Shown here one piece after another: positions 12,780 through 28,550 of a DNA stretch of 64,000 nucleotides. The DNA lies in the NCBI GenBank assembly GCA_036023115.1, contig JAYKKT010000059.1, forward strand, positions 4,254,001-4,318,000, written 5' to 3'. The stretch's first letter is position 1. The number at the start of each line of letters is the position of its first letter. Origin of the DNA: Brasenia schreberi (lineage: Eukaryota; Streptophyta; Magnoliopsida; Nymphaeales; Cabombaceae). The translations under genes were made by a program, and so were the position numbers. Below the pieces are notes generated by a model. It was given only the letters and a program-made list of their open reading frames with translations. It ran no database searches and was not told where the DNA came from.

Positions 12780-13492
12780 CCGAAATTTCCGGTATTAGAG
12801 GTGCTCGCTAACTTCAGCTTGTTTTGCATCCAGGGTGTTAGCTCAAGGACAGAGTGCTCTAGTAATGCCATTGCTGCAGGTGGGGAGTTAACTCTCAGAG
12901 GATCCATGTGTGTGTGTTAGAATTCTACCTCCTATTGTAACAAAGAAAAGATGACAAGAGAAGTCACATTTACCTTTTCGCCACTTGCACCATCTGCATG
13001 GTTTACAGCGAGCGAGAGTGCACCATACACACACATACAAAACTAAGATGGTTCAGTATTCATATCACAATGGAGGATGTGTTCGGGTTGACTCTTAGCA
13101 TTTCCTCATTGTACTATAGTTTTCTTTGGGTTCGGTTTCGGATATGGAAATGAAATTGCTCGCCAACACTTATTCGAGTTAAGAGAAGGAGGTGATTCAG
13201 CCACAAGCCTGCAGTTTGGGCTTTCCTTTGGATGCACCATCAATGTGTAGCTTACTTCGATTTTTCTTAGTGGCATAGTTTTATCAGTCGTCAACGAATT
13301 CGGGTTTCTTTTTTATTGTTAATGTGGGGCCGAAGCTTAGGTGTTCATGTTCGATTTGGTTTGATTTTAGTCTTAACCTCAAACCAAGCCTTTGAGCTTT
13401 TAGAGGATTGATGGGACTGGCTAGAATCAAATCAAATCAAATGATCATATTATTTGGATCTATTATAGGTTTACATGACTTAAGATTATAAA

Positions 13493-13534
<42 letters not shown>

Positions 13535-13566
13535 GAGAATATTGCTTAATATGATTTAAACATTTA

Positions 13567-13775
13567 AAAAAGATCATAAGAAGAACCTATAAAAAAGTAT
13601 GAAAAACTATATTTTGAAAGTATTAAAAAAGGCAAATGACCACCATAAAAGTATTGGAAAGAAACCATAAGTTAAATGCTAACATGACACGTGATAAGGC
13701 TATGTGAAAAAAAAAAAATATATATATATATATATATGTAGTCAACCCGGTCTATTCTGGGAGTATCTTCCGCTC
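13567..13775 (+). mobile_element. 3' fragment of an RTE element
   Basis: Matches the end of the RTE family: AGATCATAAGAAGAACCTAT, AAAGTATTGGAAAGAAAC, CTAACATGACACGTGATAAGG and GTAGTCAACCCGGTCTATTC, in the same order as 54638-54830 of the intact copy. An A/TA microsatellite has expanded inside it at 13707-13737. Only the last ~200 bp of the element is present, a typical 5'-truncated insertion. Confidence 0.8.
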
Positions 13776-14171
13776 AATCCCGAGGAGGTGAGGCGTCGCT
13801 GAGATTGACGGACAAACGTTTAATGAAATTGATTGCAACGAAACCACATTTTGCAGACGGTAGGTGAGGAGACTGTTCCAACTCTTGACAGCAGCGGGAA
13901 GTCACGTAGCACGAGTCACCATTCTGATGGAAATTTTTCATGAGGGTCGTATCCTTCTATCATGTTCATGTGTTGTGGGTCGATAGTGACCAATTGGCTC
14001 ATGATAACGGATCCTTCATCGCTTACTGTATGCATGATGAGATACTGATCATAATCCACATATTAGTGCGCCCATAACTTGGGGAGATACTCACGACCCA
14101 CAAGTATCCAAAGGTGTTCTATTGAGAGAGAGAGGTGGGAGAGCAGGATGATCGTTCGGCTTCTCACTGTT

Positions 14172-15409
14172 CTGACATTTGCAATCCCTCTTCTTCTTCT
14201 CTTTGTCCCTTTTGTCGAGTGCTCGATCGGTTGATCCCGCAAAAGTATCTACCATCCATTTGCTCGTTGCTCGTCCATAAACCTGCAAATTCAAAGAAGC
14301 AAAAGAGGAAGAAAATAGGAACTGATCTCCTCTCCATCTCTCTCTCCCGTTACAGACCACCTCTCTCTTTCTTACAGAGAGCCGCACCCCTCTCTCTCCC
14401 TCTCTCTCTCTCTTTCTCTCTGAACCGCAGGTGATCCCCTCTTTCTCCCTGCGTGTGAGCATCACAAACCGCATTGCCACCTGAACCACCATCGTCTTCA
14501 CCCCTGCCTGAGCTGTTACCCATTCGCCTCGCCTTTGCCGAGCTGCACCACCTCACCCTAGTCCCTTTCACCAAATCGCACTAGATCGGGTACTGTCGTT
14601 TGACCCGATCCACTTTCTTAACCCACTCAACAGATCCAATCCGTCCCGTCAGCTTACCCAACTCGTTTTAAGCATATCCTCTCCGTCTCATCCCAACTCT
14701 GGAACCAATCGAGCCTCCTTGAATCGATTCGCATTCCCTCGAAGATAAACTCATTTTGATTCAATTTACCTAAACTAAACCCAATTGAAAGTCCATAACC
14801 CAAATCTATTCCAAACGAGATCCTACTTGATTTAAAATATGATTTTAAATCAGATCCAATTGAGTTCTATAAAACTCGAATTTCAATCCATTTTGAGGCC
14901 CATAACCTAACATCCTTTTAATTAAATCCAATTTGATTCCATTACAAAAAGCTCATTTTGAATTGGATCTAGTTGAATTCGATCAAACCCCAAACTTCAC
15001 CCATCCGTTTGAACCCAATCCAATCCCAACCTAATATATGCCAAAACCCAACCCATACCCACTCCTCATCCAAAATCCATTTCTCCTAACCTATCATTAC
15101 CCAAAAGACCCAGGTAGTCTCTTCATGGCGAGTTGCATATCTTAAAACTCACTCACCAAAGCACCCAACTCAAGGAATTCGTATTCATAAAAACAAACAA
15201 CTTGGTAGCGTTGAATATCAACCCTTGCTCGACGGAGTACGAAAATATTTGGCAAAAAGAACCGTACATGCCCACATCGCACATCAAGAGGAGAGCGCTT
15301 AGAGGTATTTCAAGTTTACTTCCTAATCACTTCTCCTTTCCTTTCTTTTCTCCGATTAAGAAGATCGTATCACGGATCTAGGTCCTACAAGACCAAAAAT
15401 TTACGTACA
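14172..15409 (+). repeat. 5' LTR of Gypsy-type retrotransposon
   Basis: This stretch is repeated at 21878-23446. Shared words include CGATCGGTTGATCCCGCAAA, CCTGCGTGTGAGCATCA and long runs of TTTTGAATTTGATCCA-type sequence. The left boundary is approximate because the two copies differ there by indels; the right boundary is set by the primer-binding-like sequence that follows. It contains a CT microsatellite near 14385-14420. Confidence 0.75.
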
Positions 15410-18400
15410 ATTCTCTTTTGGCACGCCCGGTGGAACACGTTAATCTACTAGAATTATTTTATTTAGCTTGAATATGAATATTCTTCTTTCATTCGATGAG
15501 CACTTTAACCGGCACTTTCATTCACTTTGCACATAGTGTAAAGCACCATTAACTAATTCACATACTCACATAGAAATATACTTGTGCATACACACACTTT
15601 TGGTTCTCGTTTGTTTGTTTATTGGGTTGTTTACAACACTTACACACATTCACTCATACTAGGATTAGTGTAAATTCATGTTTAATCCAAAATGTCTTTC
15701 AACTATCATTACAACACTCATTCTAAAGGTAAAGCGAAGTCCTTGTATCATAGTTCTTCATAGTCTAGAAAGCTAGTAGGATTAGATCTTGAGCTAATTG
15801 GTGATGTTACATCATCAAATAAAAAACTTGTTAGACCTAAGCATAGCCCCTCAAGGATCCCATTACCTAAAACTTCTCCTAGAGACTATGAGAATGAATT
15901 GAAGACCTTGAAAAATCAATTGAGAGAATTGCAACTTGCAAATAAGATCATGCTACTAGAAAAAGAGCAAAAGAGTAACAAAGCTAGGAAAGAAGATGGA
16001 GATGGTTGGTCTCTTAAAGAAAGCATCTCAGAGTACGAACCAAAGCTGAAGATCGAACCTAGGAAAAGGAGAATAGTAAAACCCAAAGAGATGACCTATC
16101 ATAAAAAAACAAAACAAGAAGACTTAGAAAAAAGGTAAAGATGATGTATCAATAGCATTTGAGAAAAGAAAATTAGGACAAAGTAAAATACTGTGTAGGA
16201 GTTTCTACTATCGAACAATGAAACCAATAGTGATGATGAGATTTTAGAATTTCACCAATCTGACGATCAAGGAGATCCTAACTTATACCTGCAACTATTC
16301 ACAAGGAGAGTTATCAAAAAGAGAAAAGATAATACCAAGTGAATATATTGGTTCCCTCGTAATCTAAAAGGTAAAGCACCTAAGTGGATGGCCAACCAAA
16401 ACCTAAGCCACTTCTAAACCTTTGAGGATCTAGCAACATCTTTTATAAAAAGATTTGGCTACAATGTAAAAGTTGCTCTCAACCTAAGTACTTTGAGAGA
16501 TACAAAACAACATAAAGATGAGGATGCACATACTTTCATAACTCGATGGAGATCGAGTTTTTATGACGAATCAAGCAACCCTCTAGCGAGACATGTGCAA
16601 TTATGCTCATTCTCGAAAATTTTCACTTAGACCTTCAAAAAATGTTAGCCTTACATGAGATTTCCTCCTTTAAGAAACTCATCAAAAAGGTTATCTTGTT
16701 CGAGTCCAACCTTAGGAAGGCTATCTATGACTATTTTATTAAGCTCAAATCTAGGGTGACCAACCTAAGATCCATATCACTAATCAAGATAAAGCTAAAG
16801 TCCAAGCATTTAGGTTTGGTTAGAAATCAAAGGACCTCTCCACTTCAAACTCCCAACCTTAAAGATTTGAAGATAAAGTTCCTCCTAAGTTTGAGCCCAA
16901 GCTTCAAGACAAAAGGGAACCAAAGATTAGGATGTTCTGGAATACCATATGGACTCTGGATTGGAAATTAACTCTCCTAGGACAACCTCTTACGGAAGTC
17001 CTATACATTTTTTTAGTTTGTTTCTCCTAATCCTGTTCCAAAAGGGCGATATCCAGACCATTATCAGTTCCACAAGCTCGTAGGACGTAACATTAATGAA
17101 TACATATTCCTTAAGTACCGAGTCAAAGACCTGATTGATCAAGAAAAACTTTAGGTTTCAAATGAGCTTGAACTCAATGAGAGAAACAAGATCAAAAAGT
17201 ATTTAAGAGCCTTTTCCCTCAATACCATGGGGCCCAAGTTATCATGTATCATTCTAAAGGCCCAACTCCGAAGAAGTCTAAATCAAATAAGTCAAGATCT
17301 TCTTGTTCACTTTATCTCCACCTTCACCACCTTCACTTGATCCTTCACCCCCTAAATCACCAAAGTACACTTCAAAAACTCCTCTTCCATCACTAGAATA
17401 CACTTTGATGATGACTCCTACTTCTTTGGATTATACTCCAATGATGCATGGCAATTACTCTTCATAGAGTATGATCTTAGATACCAATCTCAAAAATCAA
17501 TTAATGGTAAGCCTTTGTTGATCATCTAGCAAGTCTACTTGTAAACGATCAGATTGCAATATTTGACACTTTTCAGATGAACATATCTTCTCGACAACCG
17601 AACTTTGGAAACAACACATACTCTCAAATGAAAAAGTCAACCGTACTTGAAAAATGCATTTGAATGGATCTAAGACCCGAGTTGGAGTTGGTGTTAGGAT
17701 TGTGTTAGTTTCCCCTTAGGGATCTAAGGTCCCTATGTCTTTCTGGTTAGACTTTGAGTAGTCTAACAATTGTATTGAATATAAAGCTCTTATATAAGTT
17801 CTAAAGATCGTCTTAAGTGTAGGAGCTACCCATGCTCATGTGTTTGGAAATTCTTTATTAGTTATAAACCAAGTTAATGGAGCTTGGTCGGTAAAACATG
17901 CTTGTTTAATCCTTTATCATCATACCGCAAAGAGCCTAGTTAATCAATTTGATTATTGCTCCTTCACACACATAAGATGAGAGGATAACTCGTTCGTTGA
18001 CAATTTGTCTTCTCTTGCCTCACCCCTCACGTTAGGACCAAGTCTACATGCTAGATTTGTTGAGGTTCAAAAGCTTCCTCAATCGGCTTATGACTCTCTT
18101 TCCATCGAGTCTACCATTTGTAGTATTGAACCTACTAACGACGGTTTACCTTAGTTTCATGACATTAAGGTCTTTTTTGAGAGATGAGAGTTTATTCCTA
18201 CACCACTCATAGAGATGGAAAGACCTTTAGAAAACTATCCACCTGATACCACTTTTTTGGGAACGTTCTCTATAAGAAGGGATTTTTCAGTGTCCTACTC
18301 CGATGTGTTGATCGAGTTGACGTTGAGGTCATTATGAAAGAGTGTAATGAGGGAGATTGTGATGGTTATGTTGACACCCATTTGATGGCTAAGAAGATAC

Positions 18401-21400
18401 TTAGAGCAGGTTATTATTGGTCCACATTGAGTCATAATTGTCACTTGAATGTTAGACATTGTCATGATTGTTAGATTCATGGTCATGTTGTACATGAACC
18501 TAAATTTGAATTGCAAGCATTAGTCAACCCTTAGCCATTTTCTATGTGGACATTTGATGTGATTGGTCTCATATTTTCAATGCATCTAATGGTCATAAGT
18601 TCATCTCAGTTGCCACATAATACTTTACCAAGTAGGTTAAAACTCTGTCCTTATCTAGAATTATAGGTTAACACATAGCTTCCTTTATTAGAAAAAGCAT
18701 TGTGTGTCTCTTCGATGTTCCTAGAGACATCATTTGTGATAATGAGACTCATTTCAAGAATAATCTTGTCGATAGGATGTGATTTTTCATCACCTTGCTA
18801 TCCTTAAAGGAATGGAAAGACAGAAACAACTAAAAAGACCCTCATTGGCATTATGAAAAAACTATTAGTCAAAGTAAAACTTAGCATGAAAAACTGCACG
18901 ATGCACTTTCATCATATAGGACCTCCATCAATACTCCTATGAATAATCTTCATTTGAGTTAGTGTATGACACACAAGTTGTACTATCCATCTTCGCATGA
19001 TTGTTCTTTTGGAGATAGCCTAGGATGAGGCCCGATTGACCAAGTTATATCTTTTGGATGAGAAGCAACTACTCATTATTGAGCACAAGTGCATTGAGTC
19101 GCTAGGTCTATGTCAAGCACATTCACGGATAAAATTTTTGAGTAGGTGAACTTGTTTTTAAACTAATGCATTATAGAGGTCCTTATCATTTAGGAAAATA
19201 ACATACCAATTGTGAAGGACCTTATGTTGTAAAAAGGGTTTCTTATGGTAATTCCTATTGACTCATAGATGCTGAGGGTAGAGACTTGTTAGATCAAATA
19301 AATGTATAATATTTAAAGAAATATTATCCTTGATGTTTGTTGGACCTTGACCTAAATTTTATAACTGATTTTATGTGGATGATAAGGGAGTATTCCTTCA
19401 AAATAATTTGGAGACAGGGATCTATGCGATACTATTCGTGTTGTATACCTATGACTTGATCTTTCGAGCCGTTGCTTTCATTATCGGGAGTATCACTTTT
19501 AGATTTCAGTTTTGGTGTTATCATGAAGTTACATTGTTTTCATCCATTTGTGCATTTTGATTTGGTTTCAAAAATTTTGAAATCGCCTTGTTTCAAATCT
19601 CTTCAAATAAAATCCTTTTGAACAAATTATCTTCATTTAATTTTTAGTCTATGAAAAGTTTAGGAAGTCGTCAATGCCTACATTTGGGTAGCATTATCTT
19701 GGTTTTTAAAATACTAAAATAATTTACCATTGTGATATCTTAACTAGGGATAGTATCTCCTTGATTCTTTGTTGTGTACCATGGTGTCTATCCTTGATGG
19801 ATGGATTTCTTAAGTGTGCCCTTGTATCGGTGCTTCCAAAGAATCTCTTCTCATGTGCTAAACAGTCATTTTCTGAGAAAATGAAAAGCCCAAATGGCTA
19901 TATTCAAGAAAAGAAAAAGAAAAAGAAAATACAAAATACAAAATAAAGATTTATCTTATTTTAGTTCTTATCCTTTTGAGTACTCAGGATGCTTTAGAAG
20001 GGACCGAGTGAGTTATGATTATCTATCCTTTTTTTATGTCATGTAGTTGGATTTATGCTCCATTAGGAATTAAGAAATATTATAGTCAATTCATCTTTGT
20101 TATGGGTCACTAGATGATGATTTCTTGATTGAAATTTTAATCGCTAAGATTAACATTGTCTATTTCTTTCATTAGTACTTTGAGACAGAGAATTTAAGTA
20201 AAAATGCTTGGATTAGTTGGATTTCATTTAAAGTTGTCTATAAAAAAAAGAGTTTGCTTTTTGAAAACATCTTTATGATATTAAAAAACCATCATTTGAG
20301 CCATGATCACATTAGTTCTTATTATAGTGTCTAGATGTGTCATTTTCTTTTCTTTAGCTTTTACTAAATTACATACCCTTCATCATGATATTTCGATAAC
20401 GGCACCATTTGTCACACTAACAACTTGAATCATAAGTCATATTGCATATTGTGCATGCCTCAACTCATGTCTATGATGCATTTCATGACATAGACGTATT
20501 TTCTTACAAGTTGGAATTTTTATTTTTTTCAAAGTTGTCTTATGAGTCAAGTTGGTGTCATTGACATTAGAGTTGTAGTCTCTTATCATGACTAAGATGT
20601 TTTCTTCGATGCTTTTTGACTCAAGGAGGTCCTAGGTCCAATATGAATTCTCTCCATTCATAGCACATTTGCCACATTCATTTCACCCCAATGTTCACAC
20701 TCATACGTGACATCATATTCGTATTGCATGTTGGTGTATCTTGAATTTTATTATATGTATCCATTACTTTCTTCATGACTAGGAAACACTCACTTGATCT
20801 TGTCGAAGGTTTGGTACATTTCATATCGGTAGGTTTTGTTGAACTAGTGGCACATCATAATTCAATCCGATCAAGCTTGAGTACTCGAAGACGACATCCT
20901 ATGTTCTTTTGGCTTACCCATGACATTGTCACCTCCATTGCTTTACTGCTATAACTCTAATTTTGTCCCACCTAATGCTAATTTTAAAGTTGCAATAACA
21001 CAAAATTCTTCCTCCAACGTGAGAACTCGTTTATGATCATCTCATTGAACCTACTTGCAGTGCATGCTTTACCTTTCTACCAAAACTACTATCTTTCATC
21101 ACCTGACCTTTTTTAAGCTTCACTAAACTCTCTCCATGGTATCCGACCAAGACTCTTCTTGGTATGTAGCCAAATGAAGGATGGCTCTACGTTATAAAAG
21201 AACGAGCTTGAGGCCACTTTATAAAGGACTCAAGTGACATGAATGTCCTTAAGGACCGGACCCTTAACAAGGGACTAGGGATGAGCGAACATATACCCAA
21301 TCTCGAGCCACTGCTATTAAAAAAAGTTGCACTGACTCCAAGCGGGAAACCACTCAAATGATATTTTAGAATTAAAAAATATTTGATTTTACGTTTCATT

Positions 21401-21877
21401 CTTTAACCCGAAAAGAATGAGATCAATATGTAACCCGAGGGACTGTTCACAAGAGTAAAAGAGGAAGAATTATTACAAGGCATATAATACAACCATTGCA
21501 GTCATTTTTTACCAAAGTCAGAAATAGAAAGTGAACTTACACTGTAAAGAAGAAATGGAAATCAATTTTTGACCAAAGTCAGAAATAGGAAGTGAACTTA
21601 AACGGTAAAGAAGAAATGGAAATCAAGGAGGAGATCATCAAGAACAGCAAAAGGCTATCCTAGCCCACACACAGCCAACCTACAGCCACTCAACCGCCCT
21701 CAATACAGTCACCTTAAGCCACCTTCTTCCTCAAATTTCAGCTGATCTAATGTCTAAAGTGTGAATGCATTAAAGATAAAACCTGGTAGACCAACTATAA
21801 AAGTAGCGGCAAATACTCATCATCGGCATCCTTCCCTGAGCTAAAAGTCGCATATTTGAAAGATCTTGTCGGGGAAG
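15410..21877 (+). mobile_element. Gypsy retrotransposon interior, degenerate, reverse transcriptase not found
   Basis: Coding traces lie on the plus strand, all broken by stops. Gag: a charged coiled-coil-like segment (15899-16138, LKNQLRELQLANKIMLLEKE) and a retrotransposon-gag segment at about 16370-16640 (FIKRFGYNV, DEDAHTFITRWRS). RNase H-like: about 17660-17990 (EYKALI, VKHACLILYHHTAKSLV). Integrase: about 18400-18800 (zinc-binding HC residues, WTFDVIGL, a DNET catalytic-type motif near 18740), then a C-terminal GPYHLG segment near 19170. Gag-like sequence passes to RNase H near 17.5 kb with no room for a protease and reverse transcriptase, so the core was deleted. The 19.3-21.8 kb part has no recognised coding sequence. 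The element could only move with proteins supplied by relatives. Confidence 0.75.
15419..15436 (+). other. Candidate primer binding site of the Gypsy element
   Basis: TGGCACGCCCGGTGGAAC lies about 10 bases after the 5' LTR. It starts with TGG, as expected for pairing with a tRNA CCA end, and resembles the PBS of Tat/Ogre-type plant Gypsy elements. The tRNA was not verified. Confidence 0.6.
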
Positions 21878-23446
<1,569 letters not shown>

Positions 23447-23718
23447 TTACTATTTATTTTACAAAATCTTAAAGTATTAAAATTACTCGTAAATCAAACA
23501 TGATTATAAGTCCATATTGATCAAATTCCTAAACACTTCTAAGGTTGATTTGTTAGCGAACGGAAGAGATTAAAATGATTTATGAAATAAAAAATGACTA
23601 TAATAATAACTCGGAGAACTAAAATTATTACAAAGGAGAAAGGGAAAATATACATACATGAAAGCCTAGGATGGGAAAGTGGAAAAGAAAATCGAACCGG
23701 AAAAAGAAATCAAACCGG

Positions 23719-24698
<980 letters not shown>

Positions 24699-25082
24699 CC
24701 TCACGGTTTCACGGTGATCCGCGATTTCCATTATATTTATGCTCGAGCTCCCATCCGTGTGGTAAGAGAAATTTCTCTCGCCATCCCCCATCTGGCAGTA
24801 ATTTTTGACCCACAGCACGAAGTTTTGATAATTAATTTATTCACCCTGAACCTTTTTGTTCTGCGTTTTACCTCCTGATAATTGAACACAATGAATCAAA
24901 GTCTCATGTGGTTCCCAGCTTGGTTGGAGTCATGATGAGATTGTTAATGTTTAGTTCGTTACCTAAGGGAACTCATAATTATCTAGCCGGTTAAGTCCCA
25001 TCAACTGAAAATAACACAGTTTGGCTTGTAAAAGCTTGTTTAGTTAGGCGTGTGTAACCTTCATACAGATATAATTCAAATA

Positions 25083-25215
25083 AACAACAATTAAGTATCA
25101 GGATTCTTTGTTTTCATAGAGCTCAATCTTGTATCATGCTAATAGTTAATTTAATATAAACTAGATCATGATCTTTTTCTTCTAAATTTATTAAATATAA
25201 CAAAACTAAATAATC
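25083..25215 (-). mobile_element. RTE 3'-region fragment
   Basis: On the minus strand it matches the family's 3' part: CAGGATTCTTTGTTTTCATA, a diverged ATGCTAATAGTTAATTTAAT, and TAAACTAGATCATGATC, in the same order as 46288-46360 of the larger minus copy. Strongly diverged, ends unclear. Confidence 0.65.
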
Positions 25216-25961
25216 TAAGCTTTTAGCTTTATGAGTGAGAGCTTTACCTTTGTAGAGGACTGACTAGGCTTGAATAGGATCAATCGTGATCCTTTGGGTT
25301 TCTAGAAACCTATAGTATAATTCACCAAAAAGAAAATAAGATTCTAACTTAATCTGTTTATAATAATTACATTTTTTGCTCAAAATTATTTGCAGAAAGT
25401 TATAATTCGAGCTTTAAGGAACAACTCATGTTAAAGTTCTTAAACTTAACTCCTGTTCGGTTCATGTCTGTCTCGAGAATCTTGAGTTTAGGAACCGGCC
25501 ATGAACAGTCCTTAGATACACTCGTCTCCTACGGTAGCCTTCCTTAGAAATGAACCTTTTAGTTTTGTACGTCAACCGATGCGGTGCTTCTAGAAATACG
25601 CATAAGCATTTCTGGTTATCTGAATTTTAGTTTCTATTTAGACCTAAGAGAAGTTTCAGTAATGCTGACGGAAGGTTGGTGGGACCCTGACTGAGAATCC
25701 CACGTCATTGATGACGTGTGAGGGAAGCATGTGGCCCGTGGACACGTGGCGATACCGCTGGTGGCCTGAGCGTGTGGACCTCGAATGGAAAATATTTTAA
25801 TCCTTCGAACTGAGGTTCGTACGTAGTACAATAGACATTTCGGCCCCTCATCTTTTGTATAATTCAAATCACACCCTTACGTGCCATTAAAGAATCCAAC
25901 TCTCCCTTTTGAAGTCCTTGTTCTTAAGGGACTATTGAGAGGTCTTCGTACTCATCTACAA

Positions 25962-26275
25962 CAACTAAGCCTTTTTTTTTCATTAGGAATGAGATCGACT
26001 ACGTGAATTCTTTGTTTTCATAGAATCTTATCATATGTTATGCTAGTAATTAGCTTAATATAAGCTAGATCATGTGCTTGTCTAAAATCTTTTGTACATT
26101 TTAATAATTGACTAGGCACTGTAAAGTATGAGAGCTTTCGTAAGTGAATACTTATTTCAATCTTAACGGCGTATTCTTTATTGCAAACAATACCTAATGC
26201 ACCTCTTTCTTTAAGTTGATATGCATTAAGTCTATATATGCACGAAACGTCCAATAGATTGTTCTATCTTCTTGG
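25962..26275 (-). mobile_element. RTE 3' fragment, 5'-truncated
   Basis: Read on the minus strand it ends with the family terminus (AGGCTTAGTTGTTGT in the intact copy; here AAAAAAAGGCTTAGTTGTTG-type) and encodes a decayed version of the C-terminal region (RLNAYQLKERGALGIVCNKE, compare RINAGWLKWRGASGILCDKK). It holds only the last ~310 bp of the element. Confidence 0.8.
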
Positions 26276-28515
26276 AGCACTAATTGCAAGTATCCATATA
26301 ATTTTTGCCACTTTGCTCAAAGTACACTTCTAATGAGAGTTTATACAAATTAGAATTCCTTGCAGCAAAGCGTTTTCCAGAACCCGAAGTTACTTCTCTT
26401 AGTTTAAACAAGATTAATTGGATCGATGGAGAACTGTGTGTACTTTGATGACGATATTGACTTATTCATCCCATGGAAAATGGTTAGATTATCTAATTAA
26501 CATATAACCACCATCATTATCTTTAATCCTTAGAAGTCTGATGATAACAAAGCTCGATGGTTGATTCCGTAAAATCAAATGTGAAGCGTAGTTATCTCCT
26601 ATTTCGGCGGGGATGACTAATTTTAATTAATAAACCACTTCTTTCGATATTAGGTAGGTGTATAATACATAATTAAGGTCAATCTAGGCTTCTGGCCCTT
26701 GGATTAGATATTAATCCAAGTGGGGATTAAAAGAATAGGTTGGTCAAGGTTGAGGGCATAAAAAATATGAGGGGCCATGTTTGTCAAGTTGCGGTGGGGG
26801 ATGGTTCAAGGGTCGATGGAGTGCCATACAAGACGGGCCATATCATAGGAGTAGGCTCTCCGAGCGAAGGTGATATCGTCTTTTGGGGGGACAAGGGCGC
26901 GTGGAGGCCATGCTCTCCTTTCTTGTAGTCTGTACGTGTTGTTTTGTGTTGCTTGTGGCCTCCACGCGACCTCATCGAGGCCTTGACTTCCCGCGCCCCC
27001 CGTTCCCTGTTGTTTTGCCTCGCCTGAATCTATTGCATGCCGGAGCTCGTTTTCAGGTCTCACAAGAGAGCAGTAACGAACAGGAAGAGAAGGGTGCTTT
27101 GCCTCGCCTGAATCTATTGCACCAACTAACTCCGAAGTTTTGAGGTCTCTCACAGGAGAGCAATGACCGACTTTTCCAACAGTCTCTCCGGCAGCGAAGA
27201 TGGCCAAGCCTCTGAATTCGTTTCTCTGTCGAAGAGGGGACGAGTAAAAGTAAATCTAATGGCTGTTTTGCTATGGGAACACACATACCGGTGGCTCCAA
27301 CTGGAACCAAATGGAGCAGACATCGAACAGAAACCATGACCGGAACAGGAGACCCTGGTTTCGTTACTGTTTAGCGATTTTGAAATCGGACCTCTAACTG
27401 TAATTGGGGAGGAACCCGACGCTTTGGGTCCGGTTTAAAATGGTGGTCAGGAACAACCTAGAACCGCCGGTTTGGAACTGGACAATACCTAGTGGTTTTA
27501 AATTGGCCCGTGACAAAAAAAGTAGAATTTGAAATGATGAGCACCAATATTTAATCGGTTGATGTGAAATGACTTGTTATTTCAATAATTTTTTTATAAT
27601 AAAGAATATATAATATATTTTATATTATAGATTATATAATATATTTATTAATAATATAATTAATTTTTTTGAAATAATAAGCACGATCGGTGCTTACCCC
27701 TAGCCGGTTAATAGAAAATGACTGACATGATGGTTGGTCATTTTAATAAACTCTCTTCTTCTTAATATATATATATATATATATATATTGTGTGATAAAC
27801 TATCGTTATGCAATAATAGCAAACTCATGACATGGACTGGTCATGTGCTATTTTTTGCTAATGAAACATCTTATAAATTATTAAATTGTGAAAAAAAAGT
27901 TGTTAATGAATGCACGGGTTGTTCATGACCAAAGGAAAAGTTATTTTGAGCATAATCCAAAGTTGTCATATTCTTTAGTGACCTCTACTAATACTTTTGA
28001 GCCAAGAGATTACTTTGGATGTGGGCAATGGTACTAACACTTTGTTTATATGTGACATTGTTTTGGTGTAAAAAATTCATCAAGTACAACCATCATAAGT
28101 ATATGGAGGATACCCTTCAAAAGTCAAGTGTCAAGGATCATACCTTATCAAGATTCATTATACAAAACATAAGATGATGAAGGTATTGTTAATAAGGTGA
28201 AGTGAAACTATTCTATAAAAGTCTATAGCTTTAAACTGGAGATGACTTTGGCACATTGTGAAATCATGTGAAGAAAAAACATCTAGTCAGAGTGAGTTTA
28301 CACGTTCAATAAATCTAATCTTATTTGAAAAGATTCATGCATTGGTGAATATACTTTATTGGGTCTTTTCCACTATAATTCTGATATGGGTTTACACGAT
28401 TTATGTTAGTAGAACATCTTTTATTTACTTTTAATAAAAAACTAGATTTTGTTAATTATGTTAAGAATAAATAGAATCATTTAGCATTGCCTGATTCTAG
28501 ACATCGAGTTTTTAT

Positions 28516-28550
<35 letters not shown>

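Noticed and set aside
13106..13294. 62-residue minus-strand frame with proline-rich end
   Set aside because: Too short, no recognised family, no exon partners found.
14091..14574. Arg/Glu-rich open frames on both strands
   Set aside because: Lie in or next to the Gypsy LTR and its CT microsatellite; not genes.
26740..27337. Cluster of overlapping open frames on both strands
   Set aside because: Created by locally higher GC and a tandem duplication; no frame shows a known domain and they contradict each other.
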